From Dastarcus helophoroides (taxonomy: Eukaryota; Arthropoda; Insecta; Coleoptera; Bothrideridae): a DNA stretch of 64,000 nucleotides. This document shows, piece by piece, positions 10,621 to 21,011 of the stretch. Both the position numbers and the translations under genes were made by a program. Location of the stretch: positions 22,723,823 to 22,787,822 of the forward strand of contig CM053332.1 of the NCBI GenBank assembly GCA_028583605.1, read 5' to 3'. Every line of letters starts with the position of its first letter. The first letter of the stretch is position 1. The notes under the pieces are model-generated. The model was given only the letters and a program-made list of their open reading frames with translations. It had not been told where the DNA came from and did not search any database.

Positions 10621-11084
10621 TTATGGCTCGAGAAAATAGTTAATAATTCCAGATTTCTATGTTTTTTAAACTTTTTTTTCAGCTTTTGAAAGTTCTTCCT
10701 CAAATTTCGATGTTTGGCTCGAAATTAATAGACAAAGATTAAAATTTAGAGATTTCTTAAAATGTTTTTAACAACTATTGGGATTTTTTCAAATTTGGAC
10801 TTTTTATTTCAGAATTTTATGGAATTTTATGTCAACAGTTAAATTATAGAACTTTTTACAAAAAAATTAAGTTTTATACCAAAATTTTGAGAAAAACAAT
10901 GATTAGATTGGTAACAAATCTACTAAACCCGAAATTTTTAAAGAAAATTATAGGTGTCGAGTTTTAACTTTATAATATTTCAAGAAAAAAATCTACATTT
11001 CAAGTTTATAGAATCTTTAAATAAAAATTTCAGAATTTGAAATTTAAATTTGTAATTTCGATTTTTTTTAAATTAACTTAAATT

Positions 11085-11260
11085 TTGGTGGAACGCACTG
11101 GTCCTTGGTTATTTTCAAAAATTGAAATACGAACCTTGTCCCCTGAAACCGAGAAGGATTAAAAAACACAACAGAGGTTGCTTTAACGCGTTAGAGCAAC
11201 TTCTGTTGTGTTTTATAATCTTTCTTGGTTTCAGGAGACAAGATTTGTATTCCAATTTTT
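11085..11260. repeat. Family C copies in inverted arrangement
   Basis: GAACGCACTGGTCCTTGG to ACGCGTTAGAGC and then the same words reversed out to GGAGACAAGATTTGTATT. It is a fold-back of two partial copies meeting near ACGCGTTAG at 11,187. It marks the outer edge of the large inverted duplication. Confidence 0.7.
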
Positions 11261-11447
11261 TAACCTAAATTTAATGTTCAAATCTTTAAAAACAAATTAT
11301 TTCGAGATTAAATTCATAATTTAGACTGAATATCCAACACATAAAGAAAAAAAGTGGTCGAACCCAAAGTCGAAACTCGCGTTTAAAGTCTAGAATGAAA
11401 ATTGTCTCGTAATTTTGATGCCCAAGTCGAAGTTTGTAAAAATTTCA

Positions 11448-12458
11448 AAAATGAAACTAAATTGATACTTAAAAACTCAAAATTAAATAACAAAACAAAA
11501 AAATACTGTGTTTGAAATTGACTTTCCATTCCTTTTTCGAAATTTGGTGCTTAAATTCGAAATTTTGAGTTTAAACTGAAAATTTCGAGAAAAAAGTAGA
11601 AATTTCAGTTTGTTAGATCAAGAAGAAGGATGTTCAGTTTAGGTTTTAAAAATAATTTTATATTTCTTTTACATTGGTACTAAAGGCATGACATTATGAC
11701 CAAGAGTCGAAATAAAAAGTATAAATTTTCAGTCAAGTTTTAGAGAGGGCTTTGCTCTATAACTTGATACTGACGTAGAAAAAACTACTACGCTTTCGAA
11801 TCAGGTCCTAAAGAATAATTTATTTTTTTGACTGATCACTGTATTAAAGGATAGTTTTTAAAAAATGAATGAAGAGTAATAAAAAAAGTTATCCTCAGCT
11901 TTACATAGAAAAAGTCCCTTTTTATTTATATTAGTATGTCTCTGAAGATGAATTTTGAGAATGGAGTTTAATTGATACTCAAAAACTTAAAATTAGAAAA
12001 AAAACGAAAAAGTATTATGCCTGAAATCGACTTTTTTCTCGAAATTTGGCGCTTAAATTCAAAGTTTTAAATTTAAGCTAAAAATTTCGAGAAAAAAGTA
12101 AAAATTGCAGTCAGTCAGGCCAAGAAGAAGAATGTTCAGTTGGGGTGTTACCAATAATTTGATTCTTCGTTTACATTGGCAAAAAAGGCGTGACATTATG
12201 GTCAAGGTTCGAAATAAAAACTGTAATTTTTCAATCAAGTTTTAGAGAGGGCTTTGCTCTATAACTTGATACTGACGTAGAAAAAACTACGACGCTTTCG
12301 AATCAAGTCCTAAAGAATAATTTATTTTTTTAACTGATCACTGCATTAAAGGATAATGTATTAAAAAATGAATAAAGAACAATAAAAAAAGTAATCTTCA
12401 GCTTTACATAGAAAAGTCCTTTTTATTTATATCAGAATCTCTCTGAAGATGATAGCTT
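11448..12458 (+). repeat. 505-bp tandem duplication present only in the left arm
   Basis: Units 11,448-11,952 and 11,953-12,458 share AATTGATACT, GTTTTAGAGAGGGCTTTGCT, AACTTGATACTGACGTAGAA and TTTACATAGAAA in the same order. Unit 1 ends at TCTCTGAAGATGA and jumps straight to the next unit. The right arm has a single copy (about 18,000-18,515). Confidence 0.85.
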
Positions 12459-12996
12459 GGCTATCGAATCGCGTTAGAGCAACATCTGTTGTGTTTTTTA
12501 ATCTTTCTTGGTTTCAGGGGACAAGACTTTTATTTCAATTTTTGAAGATAACCAAGGACCAGTCCGTTTCACCAAAAAAATCCCTTTTTATTGGGTCCAA
12601 AGAAGGTTTCACTTCTTTACCACATCGGCAATTAAATAAATAATTACGCAATACGTATTTCGCCAGCAGAACTGGCATTTTCAAGCGTACTAATCTAAAA
12701 AGATTAGCAAAAGATGCATCGACGTCATCTACATTGAGATTCAAATCGATATTTAATTGCCGATGTGGTAAAGGGGTGAAACCTTCTTTGGATTTAATCA
12801 CAAGCCACAGTGTTTAGTTCAGTGTTTTAGTCTTTTTATTGGCTTTAATCATTACACAAACATCAAATCTGAATAAATATCGAAATATTAATCCAAATTT
12901 TATATCCACACTAGGAAAATCAATCAATATTGTTTAACAACTCAACGTTTTTATTTCTTTTTATATAAAACAATCAATAATATTTCGTAATCCTTC

Positions 12997-14352
12997 TTAC
13001 AAAATGAGATTTGGCACTCCAACGCCGTTATTTACAAGTGGTCCTGTAATTGGCACAACTGGTAACCTGAAAGGGATAAAATACGAATCAGTTTTAAGCT
13101 GAATAAAGAAGTAAACTCACCCAAGCAGCTGTGGTATTTCTACGACTTGTGAACCCCCAGCGATGAGCCCGTTCTGAAGACTTTGCAAGTTTGTTAAACC
13201 TTGTGGTGACCATTGGCCTTTACCTAGAATTTGTCCCAAAGCGGACCCCCCGATTGTAGATTTTAACACCAAAGGATCAATAACTGAGCTGCCCTGGATC
13301 ATTTTACCAGATAATCCAATCTGAGAATTTAAACCAACTGGAGCATTGAGCAAGGCATCAAGTACAACTGAATTTGGAAGCGACGCTCCGGCGGGGATTA
13401 CCCCAGAAAGAACTGAAGCGATTGGAGTTCCTTGGATCACGATGGCGTTCCATATACCATCCAGGTTAAGACCTTGTAATACCTGCAATATAATCGAGGG
13501 GATTTGTCCGTTGACCACAGCTAGTTGAATTTGGCTCAAGATGTTTTGGAAGTTCGACTCGCTAACAATACCCTGGGATCCCCCGAGTATTTGACCAAGG
13601 ATTTGTACGCTCCCCGCATCTCCTGGTACCGTTAGAACCACACCAACATCGTTTGACGAGCTAAGAAGTATTTTGATGTCTTGTAGGATGCCTTGGGGTT
13701 GCACAATTGTGACTCTTTTGCCATTACCACTGACGTCAATGAGGTTTTTAGTCACCAAGATTTGCTTGCTCCCAAGTAGATTGCTTAGGCCGCCCAAACT
13801 GCTGACGCCACCGCTTAAGCCGCCGCTTAAACCGATGCCGGTGTTCAACTCCCCCAAGCCGCTCAAACCGCTTACGCCGCTGCCCAAGCTTACACCACCG
13901 CTTAGAGGGCCACTCAATCGGTTTAGACCACCGCTCAACCCAATTAGACCGCCACCCAATCCGCCGCCCAAACCGCCTGCGATGCTCAACGAAGACAAGA
14001 CGTCAACAATTACGGGATCCAGACCTGCACCTTGGATTTGGGCCAGTAGATTCCCATAGACCAAATCGTTGATTACCCCCTGGTACCCGATCAGGATTTG
14101 TCCTAAGAGGTTCAGTTGTTGAACTGGGACTTTGACCATGACACCCCCTGGTACAAGAATGACGTCTACGGCTCCCAGTACCCCGATTTTTCCCACGTTA
14201 CTTGTGCCAATCTTGGGGACGATTTGGATTCGACTTCCACCAGTTAGATCCTTCACGATGATTTCGCCTTGTTGCACTCGAATGAGCTTACCGGTTGGTG
14301 GTAAAGCGTTGGCGGCTGCCAAACAGGCGAAGGCGATCAGGAGAAGCTTCAT
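12997..14352 (-). CDS. Gene A1: secreted LSGG-rich cluster protein
   Basis: Two exons on the minus strand: 14,352-13,121 and 13,066-12,997, with a 54-bp GT-AG intron (GGGTGAGT donor, TTTCAG acceptor). The product is 433 residues. Signal peptide 1-16 (LLLIAFACLAAANA). Module 1 at about 20-125: GKLIRVQQGEIIVKDL, then ILIGYQGVINDLVYGNLLAQ. A Gly/Leu/Ser linker at about 127-195 has repeated LSGG and LGGG units, silk-like in composition. Module 2 at about 196-325: KQILVTKNLIDVSGNGKR, ILGGSQGIVSESNFQNIL, AVVNGQIPSIILQVL. The C-terminal 110 residues are hydrophobic and Gly-rich. There are 17 differences from A2 over the 411 residues encoded by exon 1. Function unknown; likely an extracellular structural protein by composition. 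Confidence 0.85.
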
Positions 14353-16113
14353 TTTCGTATTTAGCGAACTTCTAAACTCGAATGCTGCTGCAGTTCGCGT
14401 ACGTCTTTTTATTCGAAAATTTATCGCCCTTTTTTCTCATCGATATCTGTTTGTTGTTCGAGGTAATTATTTTTCGATGACCAAAGGCGCGTTTTTTATT
14501 GAAAAAATGGCGCGATAGGGAAGAGGTTAACTAATTCGTAACGAGCGCCTAAGCATCTTATGGTAAAATCTGTAAAGTTGCATCAGAACCGAAAAATTTT
14601 TTATCGTTCCTGTTACATATTTTGATGCGATTTAATGTCTAAAGTCAAGGAATTTTCAATTTTTTTAAGGCTTCTGTAATGTAAAAGGATGCGTAAGTTG
14701 TTGTTCTTATTCTTTAATCAAATTTGTCGATTTTTATTAGTCTAGCACGATAAAGTTTTTAAAGATTAAAATAATTCAATTATGTAATGCTACGATTAGT
14801 AACGAATAGTAAACATCTGTTAATAAAGGAATAAAACTAGTAGAAAATCTAATTAATTAAAATTATCTATATAATATTATGCTTTCTTTATTTCTTATCT
14901 CTCAAATTATCCGGAACTAACAACTATTCAATTCACGCTAAGTTGGTAAATAAATTTTTATTAAAACAAGATAATGCTAAAATAACTGCAAAACTATGAT
15001 ATTTACAAATTAATAGCTTTTTTTTTAACGAAATTTTCCGCTTAAATTAATTTTCCTTACCAAATTCTTGCTTATGAAATTCAAGTTCAAAATTTAAACT
15101 CTTTTATCAAAATTTAAACTAAAAATACCGAATGCATTCTCGAAATTTGGACTTGGTTTTTTAAAACTCAGAATTTTCATCTCAAATTGTCTGTTTTGTA
15201 TTCGAAAATTTAGGCTATTTTTAGACATGCTCACTGTCTAGAAGAAGCCTAAATTTTAGAAAAAAAGTGAACAATTGAGACGTAAATTCTGAATTTTAAG
15301 GAAACATGTGCAAATTTCAAAAATGCGTTCGGTAATTTAAGTTTAAATTTTGAGAAAATAGTTTAAATTTCGAAAAGAGTTTAAATTTTTGGTTTGAATT
15401 TGAGGATTTGGTAAAGAAAATTAATTTAAGCAGAAAACATTGTTCAAAAAAGCTGCTAATTCATAAATTCCGCAAATTATCATATTTTTACGTTTATTTC
15501 AATGTTATCTTGTTTTAATAAAAGTTTATTTACTAGCTTAGCGTGAATTAGAAATAATTGTTAGTTCCGGATAATTTGGGAGATAAGAAATAAAAAAAAG
15601 TATAATAATGTATAGATAACTTTAATTAATTAGCTTTTCTACTAGTTTTTTCCTTTATTGACAGATGTTTACTATTAATTACTAATCGTAGCATTACATA
15701 ATTGAATTATTTTAATCTCGAACAACTTTATCGTGCTAGACTAATAAAAATTGACCAATTCGATTAATAAATAAAGAACAACAACAAACGCATCCTTTTA
15801 CATTACAAAATCCTTAAAAAAGTTGAAAATTCCTTGACTTTAGACATCAAAATCGCATCAAAATATATAACACGGTTCTGATGCAACTTTACAGATTTTG
15901 CCATAAGATGCTTAGGCGCTCGTTACGAATTAGTTAACCTCTTCCCTATCGCGCCGTTTTTTCAATAAAAAACGTGCCTTTGGTCATCGAAAAATTATTA
16001 CATCGAACAACAAACAGATATCGATGAGAAAAAGGGGCGATAAATTTTCAAATAAAAAGACGTACGCGAACTGCAGTAGACATTCGAGTTTAGAAGTTCG
16101 CTAAATAACGAAA
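14353..16113. promoter_or_regulatory. Shared, palindromic divergent promoter region of A1 and A2
   Basis: 1.76 kb between the two start codons, itself an inverted repeat around about 15,229. Each side has a TATA-like ATAAAAAG with GATAA about 8 bp further upstream (14,421-14,425 read in reverse; 16,039-16,043 direct), plus a second ATCGATAT site. The middle is AT-rich with no gene. Confidence 0.7.
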
Positions 16114-17469
16114 ATGAAGCTTCTCCTGATCGCCTTCGTCTGTTTGGCAGCCGCCAACGCTTTACCACCAACCGGCAAGCTCATCCGAGTGCAACAAGGC
16201 GGAATCATCGTGAAGGATCTTACTGGTGGAAGTCGAATCCAAATCGTCCCCAGGATTGGCACAAGTAACGTGGGAAAAATCGGGGTACTGGGAGCCGTAG
16301 ACGTCATTCTCGTCCCAGGGGGCGTCATCGTCAAAGTCCCAGTTCAACAACTGAACCTCTTAGGACAAATCCTGATCGGGTACCAGGGGGTAATCAACGA
16401 TTTGGTCTATGGGAATCTACTGGCCCAAATCCAAGGTGCAGGTCTGGATCCCGTAATTGTTGACGTCTTGTCTTCGTTGAGCATCGCAGGCGGTTTGGGC
16501 GGCGGATTGAGCGGCGGTCTAATTGGGTTGAGCGGTGGTCTAAACCGATTGAGTGGCCCTCTAAGCGGTGGTGTAAGCTTGGGCAGCGGCGTAAGCGGTT
16601 TGAGCGGCTTGGGGGAGTTGAACACCGCCATCGGTTTAAGCGGCGGCTTAAGCGGTGGCGTCAGCAGTTTGGGCGGCCTAAGTAATCTAATTGGGAGCAA
16701 GCAAATCTTGGTGACTAAAAACCTCATTGACGTCAGCGGTAATGGCAAAAGAGTCACAATTGTGCAACCCCAAGGCATCCTACAAAACATCAAAATTCTT
16801 CTTAGCTCGTCAAACGATGTTGGTGTGGTTCTAACGGTACCAGGAGATGCGGGGAGCGTACAAATCCTTGGTCAAATACTCGGGGGATGCCAGGGTATTG
16901 TTAGCGAGGCGAACTTCCAAAACATCTTGAGCCAAATTCAACTAGCTGTGGTCAACGGACAAATCCCCTCGATTATACTGCAGGTATTACAAGGTCTTAA
17001 CCTGGATGGTATATGGGACGCCATCGTGATCCAAGGAACTCCAATCGCTTCAGTTCTTTCTGGGGTAATTCCCGCCGGAACGTCGCTTCCAAGTTCAGTT
17101 GTACTTGATGCCTTGCTCAATGCTCCAGTTGGTTTAAATTCTCAGATTGGATTATCTGGTAAAATGATCCAGAGCAGCTCAGTTATTGATCCTTTGGTGT
17201 TAAAATCTACAATCGGGGGGTTCGCTTTGGGACAAATTCTAGGTAAAGGCCAATGGGCACCACAAGGTTTAACAAACTTGCAAAGTCTTCAGAACGGGCT
17301 CATTGCTGGGGGTTCACAAGTCGTAAAAATACCACAGCTGCTTGGGTAAGTTTACTTCTTTATTCAGCTTGAAACTGATTCGTATTTTATCCCTTTCAGG
17401 TCACCAGTTGTGCCAATTACGGGACCACTTGTAAATAACGGCGTTGGAGTGCCAAATCTCATTTTGTAA
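16114..17469 (+). CDS. Gene A2: secreted LSGG-rich cluster protein, twin of A1
   Basis: Exons 16,114-17,345 and 17,400-17,469 with a 54-bp intron (GG|GTAAGT and TTTCAG|G). 433 residues, same domain order as A1: signal peptide, module 1, LSGG/LGGG linker, module 2, hydrophobic tail ending in a short second-exon peptide with PITGPLVNNG. The second exon completes the reading frame exactly and is conserved between twins, which supports the splice. Changes from A1 are mostly mild (A to V at 9, E to G at 30, K to R at 47), plus one new Cys in module 2. Both copies are intact, so both may be expressed. AATAAA follows at about 17,509. Confidence 0.85.
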
Positions 17470-17879
17470 GAAGATTACGAAATATTATTGATTGTTTTAT
17501 ATAAAAAGAAATAAAAATGTTGAGTTGTTAAACAATATTGATTGATTTTCCTAGTGTGGATATAAAATTTGGATTAATATTTCGATATTTATTCAGATTT
17601 GATGTTTGTGTAATGATTAAAGCCAATGAAAAGACTAAAACACTGAACTAAACACTGTAGCTTGTGATTAAGTCCAAAGAAGGTTTCACCCCTTTACCAC
17701 ATCCGCAATTAAATATCGATTTGAATCTCAATGTAGATAACGTCGATGCATCTTTTGCTAATCTTTTTAGATTAGTACGCTTGAAAATGCCAGTTCTGCT
17801 GGCGAAATACGTATCGCGTAATTATTTATTAAATTGCCGATGTGGTAAAGACGTGAAACCTTCTTTGGACCAAATAAAA

Positions 17880-18030
17880 AGGGATTTTTTTGGTGGAACG
17901 GACTGGTCCTTGGTTATCTTCAAAAAGTGAAATAAAAGTCTTGTCCCCTGAAACCAAGAAAGATTAAAAAACACAACAGAGGTTGCTCTAACGCGATTCA
18001 ATAGCCAAGCTATCATCTTCAGAGAGATTC
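17880..18030 (-). repeat. Family C repeat copy (right arm)
   Basis: Mirror of the copy at 12,440-12,610 in the left arm. The hammerhead-like segment is mutated (CGATTCAA instead of CGTTTCGA in plus-strand reading), so it is probably inactive. Confidence 0.75.
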
Positions 18031-18754
18031 TGATATAAATAAAAAGAGACTTTTCTATGTAAAGCTGAAGATTACTTTTTTATTGTTCTTTATTCATTTT
18101 TTAATAATTATCCTTTAAAGCACTGATCAGTCAAAAAAATAAATTATTCTTTAGGACTTGATTCGAAAGCGTCGTAGTTTTTTCTACGTCAGTATCAACT
18201 TATAGAGCAAAGCCCTCTCTAAAACTTGACTGAAAAATTACAGTTTTTATTTCGAACCTTGACCATAATGTCACGCTTTTTTGCCAATGTAAACGAAGAA
18301 TCAAATTATTGGTAACACCCCAACTGAACATTCTTCTTCTTGGCCTGACTGAATGTAATTTTTACTTTTTTCTCGAAATTTTTAGTTTAAATTTAAAACT
18401 TTGAATTTAAGCGCCAAATTTCGAGAAAAAAGTCGATTTCAGGCATAATACTTTTTCGTTTTTTTTTCTAATTTTAAGTTTTTAAGTATCAATCAAATTC
18501 TATTCTCAAAATTTTTACATTCATCGACTTAGGCAACAAAATTGCAAGAAAATTTTCAATCTTTTAGGTTCGAACACTTTTTTTCTTTAAGTATTGGATA
18601 TTTAGTCTAAATTTTGAATATAACCTCGAAATAATCTCTTTCTTAGAATTTGGACATTATTAAGTTAATTTGGAAAGAAAAGTAATTTAACTAAATTTGA
18701 ACTGATCTGAAAGTGTTCTTACAGATAAAATTAAATTTCAAAACACTCTTTTTT

Positions 18755-18860
18755 TAAATTTAATCCACTCGCAAAGGGTAACCCCATAATGCTTTCAAAG
18801 CACTGCGAGTAGGATGCGAAAACAAGGATAGATGGCGATGAATCGCCTTCTTAAACAAGA
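18755..18860 (-). mobile_element. 3' end fragment of a non-LTR retrotransposon
   Basis: TTAATCCACTCGCAAAGGGT to GATGGCGATGAATCGCCTTC is the reverse complement of the C-terminal part of the element seen intact at 48,410-48,835 (RHLSL-type ending). About 105 bp, 5'-truncated as usual for such insertions. Confidence 0.75.
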
Positions 18861-19129
18861 ATAGGCTGACTGAAAAAACGTCAATATTTTTTAAAAAAGT
18901 CAAAATTTGGAATAAATTGTTGACATAAAAAATCCAAATTTTCAGAAAAAGAGGGATTTCAAGAAAAAAGTAATATAAAGAGCCAATTTTTCCTTGAAAT
19001 TCATCTTTTTCTCAAAATTTAGATTTTTCATGTCAATGATTTATCTCAAAATTCGACGTCTTTTTTTGACAATATTGATATTTTTTTTTCAGTGTATTTT
19101 GACATTTAATTTTGGGGCCTTCTATCATT

Positions 19130-19895
19130 AAAACGAATAATCGAAGACTAATTCAAAAGCCAAATTCGGTAGCAGAATCCCAAAATTGACTAAAATAGAC
19201 CCATTTAACATTTATTTCATTTAAATCTTGACAGCCACGGTCGGGAGAGACATGGAAAAATGTGAAGATATAAATTTATACATTTTGGGGACTTCTATCG
19301 TTAAAACGAATAACAGAAGGCCAATATAAAAGCCAAAAAAATGTAAAAATCCAAATTTATACACTTTGGGGACTTCTATCGTTAAAAGGAATAATCGAAG
19401 GCCAATTTAAAAGCCAAATTTGGTAGCAGCATCTTAAAATTGACTAAATTAGACACATCTTACATTTATTTCATTTAAATCTTGACAGCTACGGTCGGGA
19501 GAGACATGGGAACATGCAAAAATCCAAATTTATACACTTTGGGGACTTCTATCGTTAAAAAGAATAATCGAAGGCCAATATAAAAGCCAAATTCGGTAGT
19601 AGAATTTCAAAATTGACTAAAATAGACACATTTTACATTTATTTCATTTAAATCTTGACAGCTACGGTCGGGAGAGACTTGGGAAAAAGCGAAGATCCAA
19701 ATTTATACACTTTGGGGACTTCTCTCGAAGGACAATAAAAGAGCCAAATACGGTAGCAGCATCTCGAAATTGACCAAATTAGACACACTTAACATTTATT
19801 TCAGTTAAATCTTGACAGCTACGGTCGGGAGAGACATGGAAAAAAACGAAGACCCAAATTTATACATTTTGGGGACTTCTATCGTTAAAACGAAA
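19130..19895 (+). repeat. Tandem repeat of about 160-255-bp units
   Basis: The words ACGGTCGGGAGAGAC (near 19,237, 19,493, 19,666 and 19,823), TACACTTTGGGGACTTCTAT and CAAAATTGACTAAAATAGAC recur in the same order. Unit spacing is about 256, 173 and 157 bp, so units differ by internal deletions. Non-coding. Confidence 0.8.
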
Positions 19896-19899
19896 TAAG

Positions 19900-20460
19900 T
19901 TAAATATTATTAAATTATTAAATATTAAAGTTTAATATTGTAATTTAAAAAAAACGAATTTTAAAGAAAAAACTAAACCAACAAACAAAAACAAGTTGCA
20001 AAAATATGCGAAATTTTGATAATAAAATCGAAAAAAAAGATCAATTTAGAAGAAAAAGATTGATATTTCGATGAAAAAAGTCAAAGTTTCGATAAAAAAC
20101 TTAAAATTTTGATGAAAAAGTCGAAATTTCCATAAAAAAAGTCGAAATTTAGTAAATATTAGAAATTTTCCAGAGGGTCAAATGCTGTCAAAATTTCAAA
20201 AAATGGAGGAATTTGGAGGAAGTGTCAGAATTTTTCAACTGAATATTTAATTTCTCTTGAATGTTTGAATAAAAGAGAGACGACCATGTTCAAACTTTTC
20301 ATAAATATATTTTTCGAAATTTCGAAAATCCTCGCATTGTCCAAAGCAACGAACTTTTTTTAGACTTCGACGTAAACATTGCAATTTGTGATTAAAAAAA
20401 GTTTGAAACTGAGATCTGTACGTTAAAGTGGTAAAAACTTTGGAATTAGAAAGATGTTTT
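19900..20460. other. AT-rich intergenic DNA
   Basis: Dense TTCGATAAAAA/GAAATTTCGA words, degenerate and without open frames of coding type. Confidence 0.5.
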
Positions 20461-20655
20461 ATGTTATGTGGTAAAGGGGTGAAACCTTCTTTAGACCCAA
20501 TAAAAAGGGATTTTTTGGTGAAACGGACTGGTCCTTGGTTATCTTCAGAAATTGAAATAAAAATCTTGTCCCCTGAAAGCAAAAAAAATTAAAAAACACA
20601 AGAATGGTCGCATTAATGCGTTTCGATGGCCAAGCTATCACCTTCAGAGAGATAC
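20460..20655 (-). repeat. Family C repeat copy
   Basis: Contains GGACTGGTCCTTGGTTATCT, CTTGTCCCCTGAAAGC and a diverged hammerhead-like segment. It is joined to the GGTGAAACCTTCTTTAGACC sequence also found beside family C in the duplication arms. Confidence 0.7.
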
Positions 20656-21011
20656 TGTTAGTTAAAATGAAAATTTCGAAAATTAAAATGAAAATTTCAA
20701 ATACTATAAAATGGAATTAAAATTTTATGACTTTGTTTTAAATAAACGAAGCATTTTTCGAAATTTTTTTTTATTCGAAATTGCGTTTTTTGTTCTAAAA
20801 TCTATAAAAATGTTTTCGAATGTTTAAGTTTAAAAATTCCAAATTCAATATTTCTTTGCTAAATAAATGAACACTGTTAATTATCGGTGAAAAAAAACTG
20901 TTGAATATCGTTGAAAATAAAGGTAAAAGTTTGCAACAAAAATTCGATTTATTTGAATTAATAACAAGTGCAAATTGCGCGTCTATAAAACAGACTCAAT
21001 ATTCAATTAAT

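Larger units (their letters stand above)
11255..15205. repeat. Left arm of a ~3.9-kb inverted duplication
   Basis: This arm is the reverse complement of 15,253-18,680. Matching points include the start codons (14,352 and 16,114), the stop codons (12,997 and 17,469), family C copies (12,440 and 17,880-18,030) and the AT-rich flanks. The sum of paired coordinates stays near 30,460 along the arms, so there are few indels, apart from one 505-bp unit present twice in this arm. The centre is near 15,229. Confidence 0.9.
15253..18680. repeat. Right arm of the large inverted duplication
   Basis: Reverse complement of the left arm. Coding parts are about 96% identical at the protein level and the non-coding parts are also clearly alignable, including the family C copy at 17,880-18,030 and the hairpin sequence at 17,664-17,880. 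It is shorter than the left arm because it lacks the second 505-bp unit. Confidence 0.9.

Noticed and set aside
13673..14059. Proline/Leu/Lys-rich frame opposite gene A1 (and its mirror at 16,407-16,793)
   Set aside because: Antisense shadow of the Gly/Leu-rich linker; present in both twins only because the sense strand is conserved.
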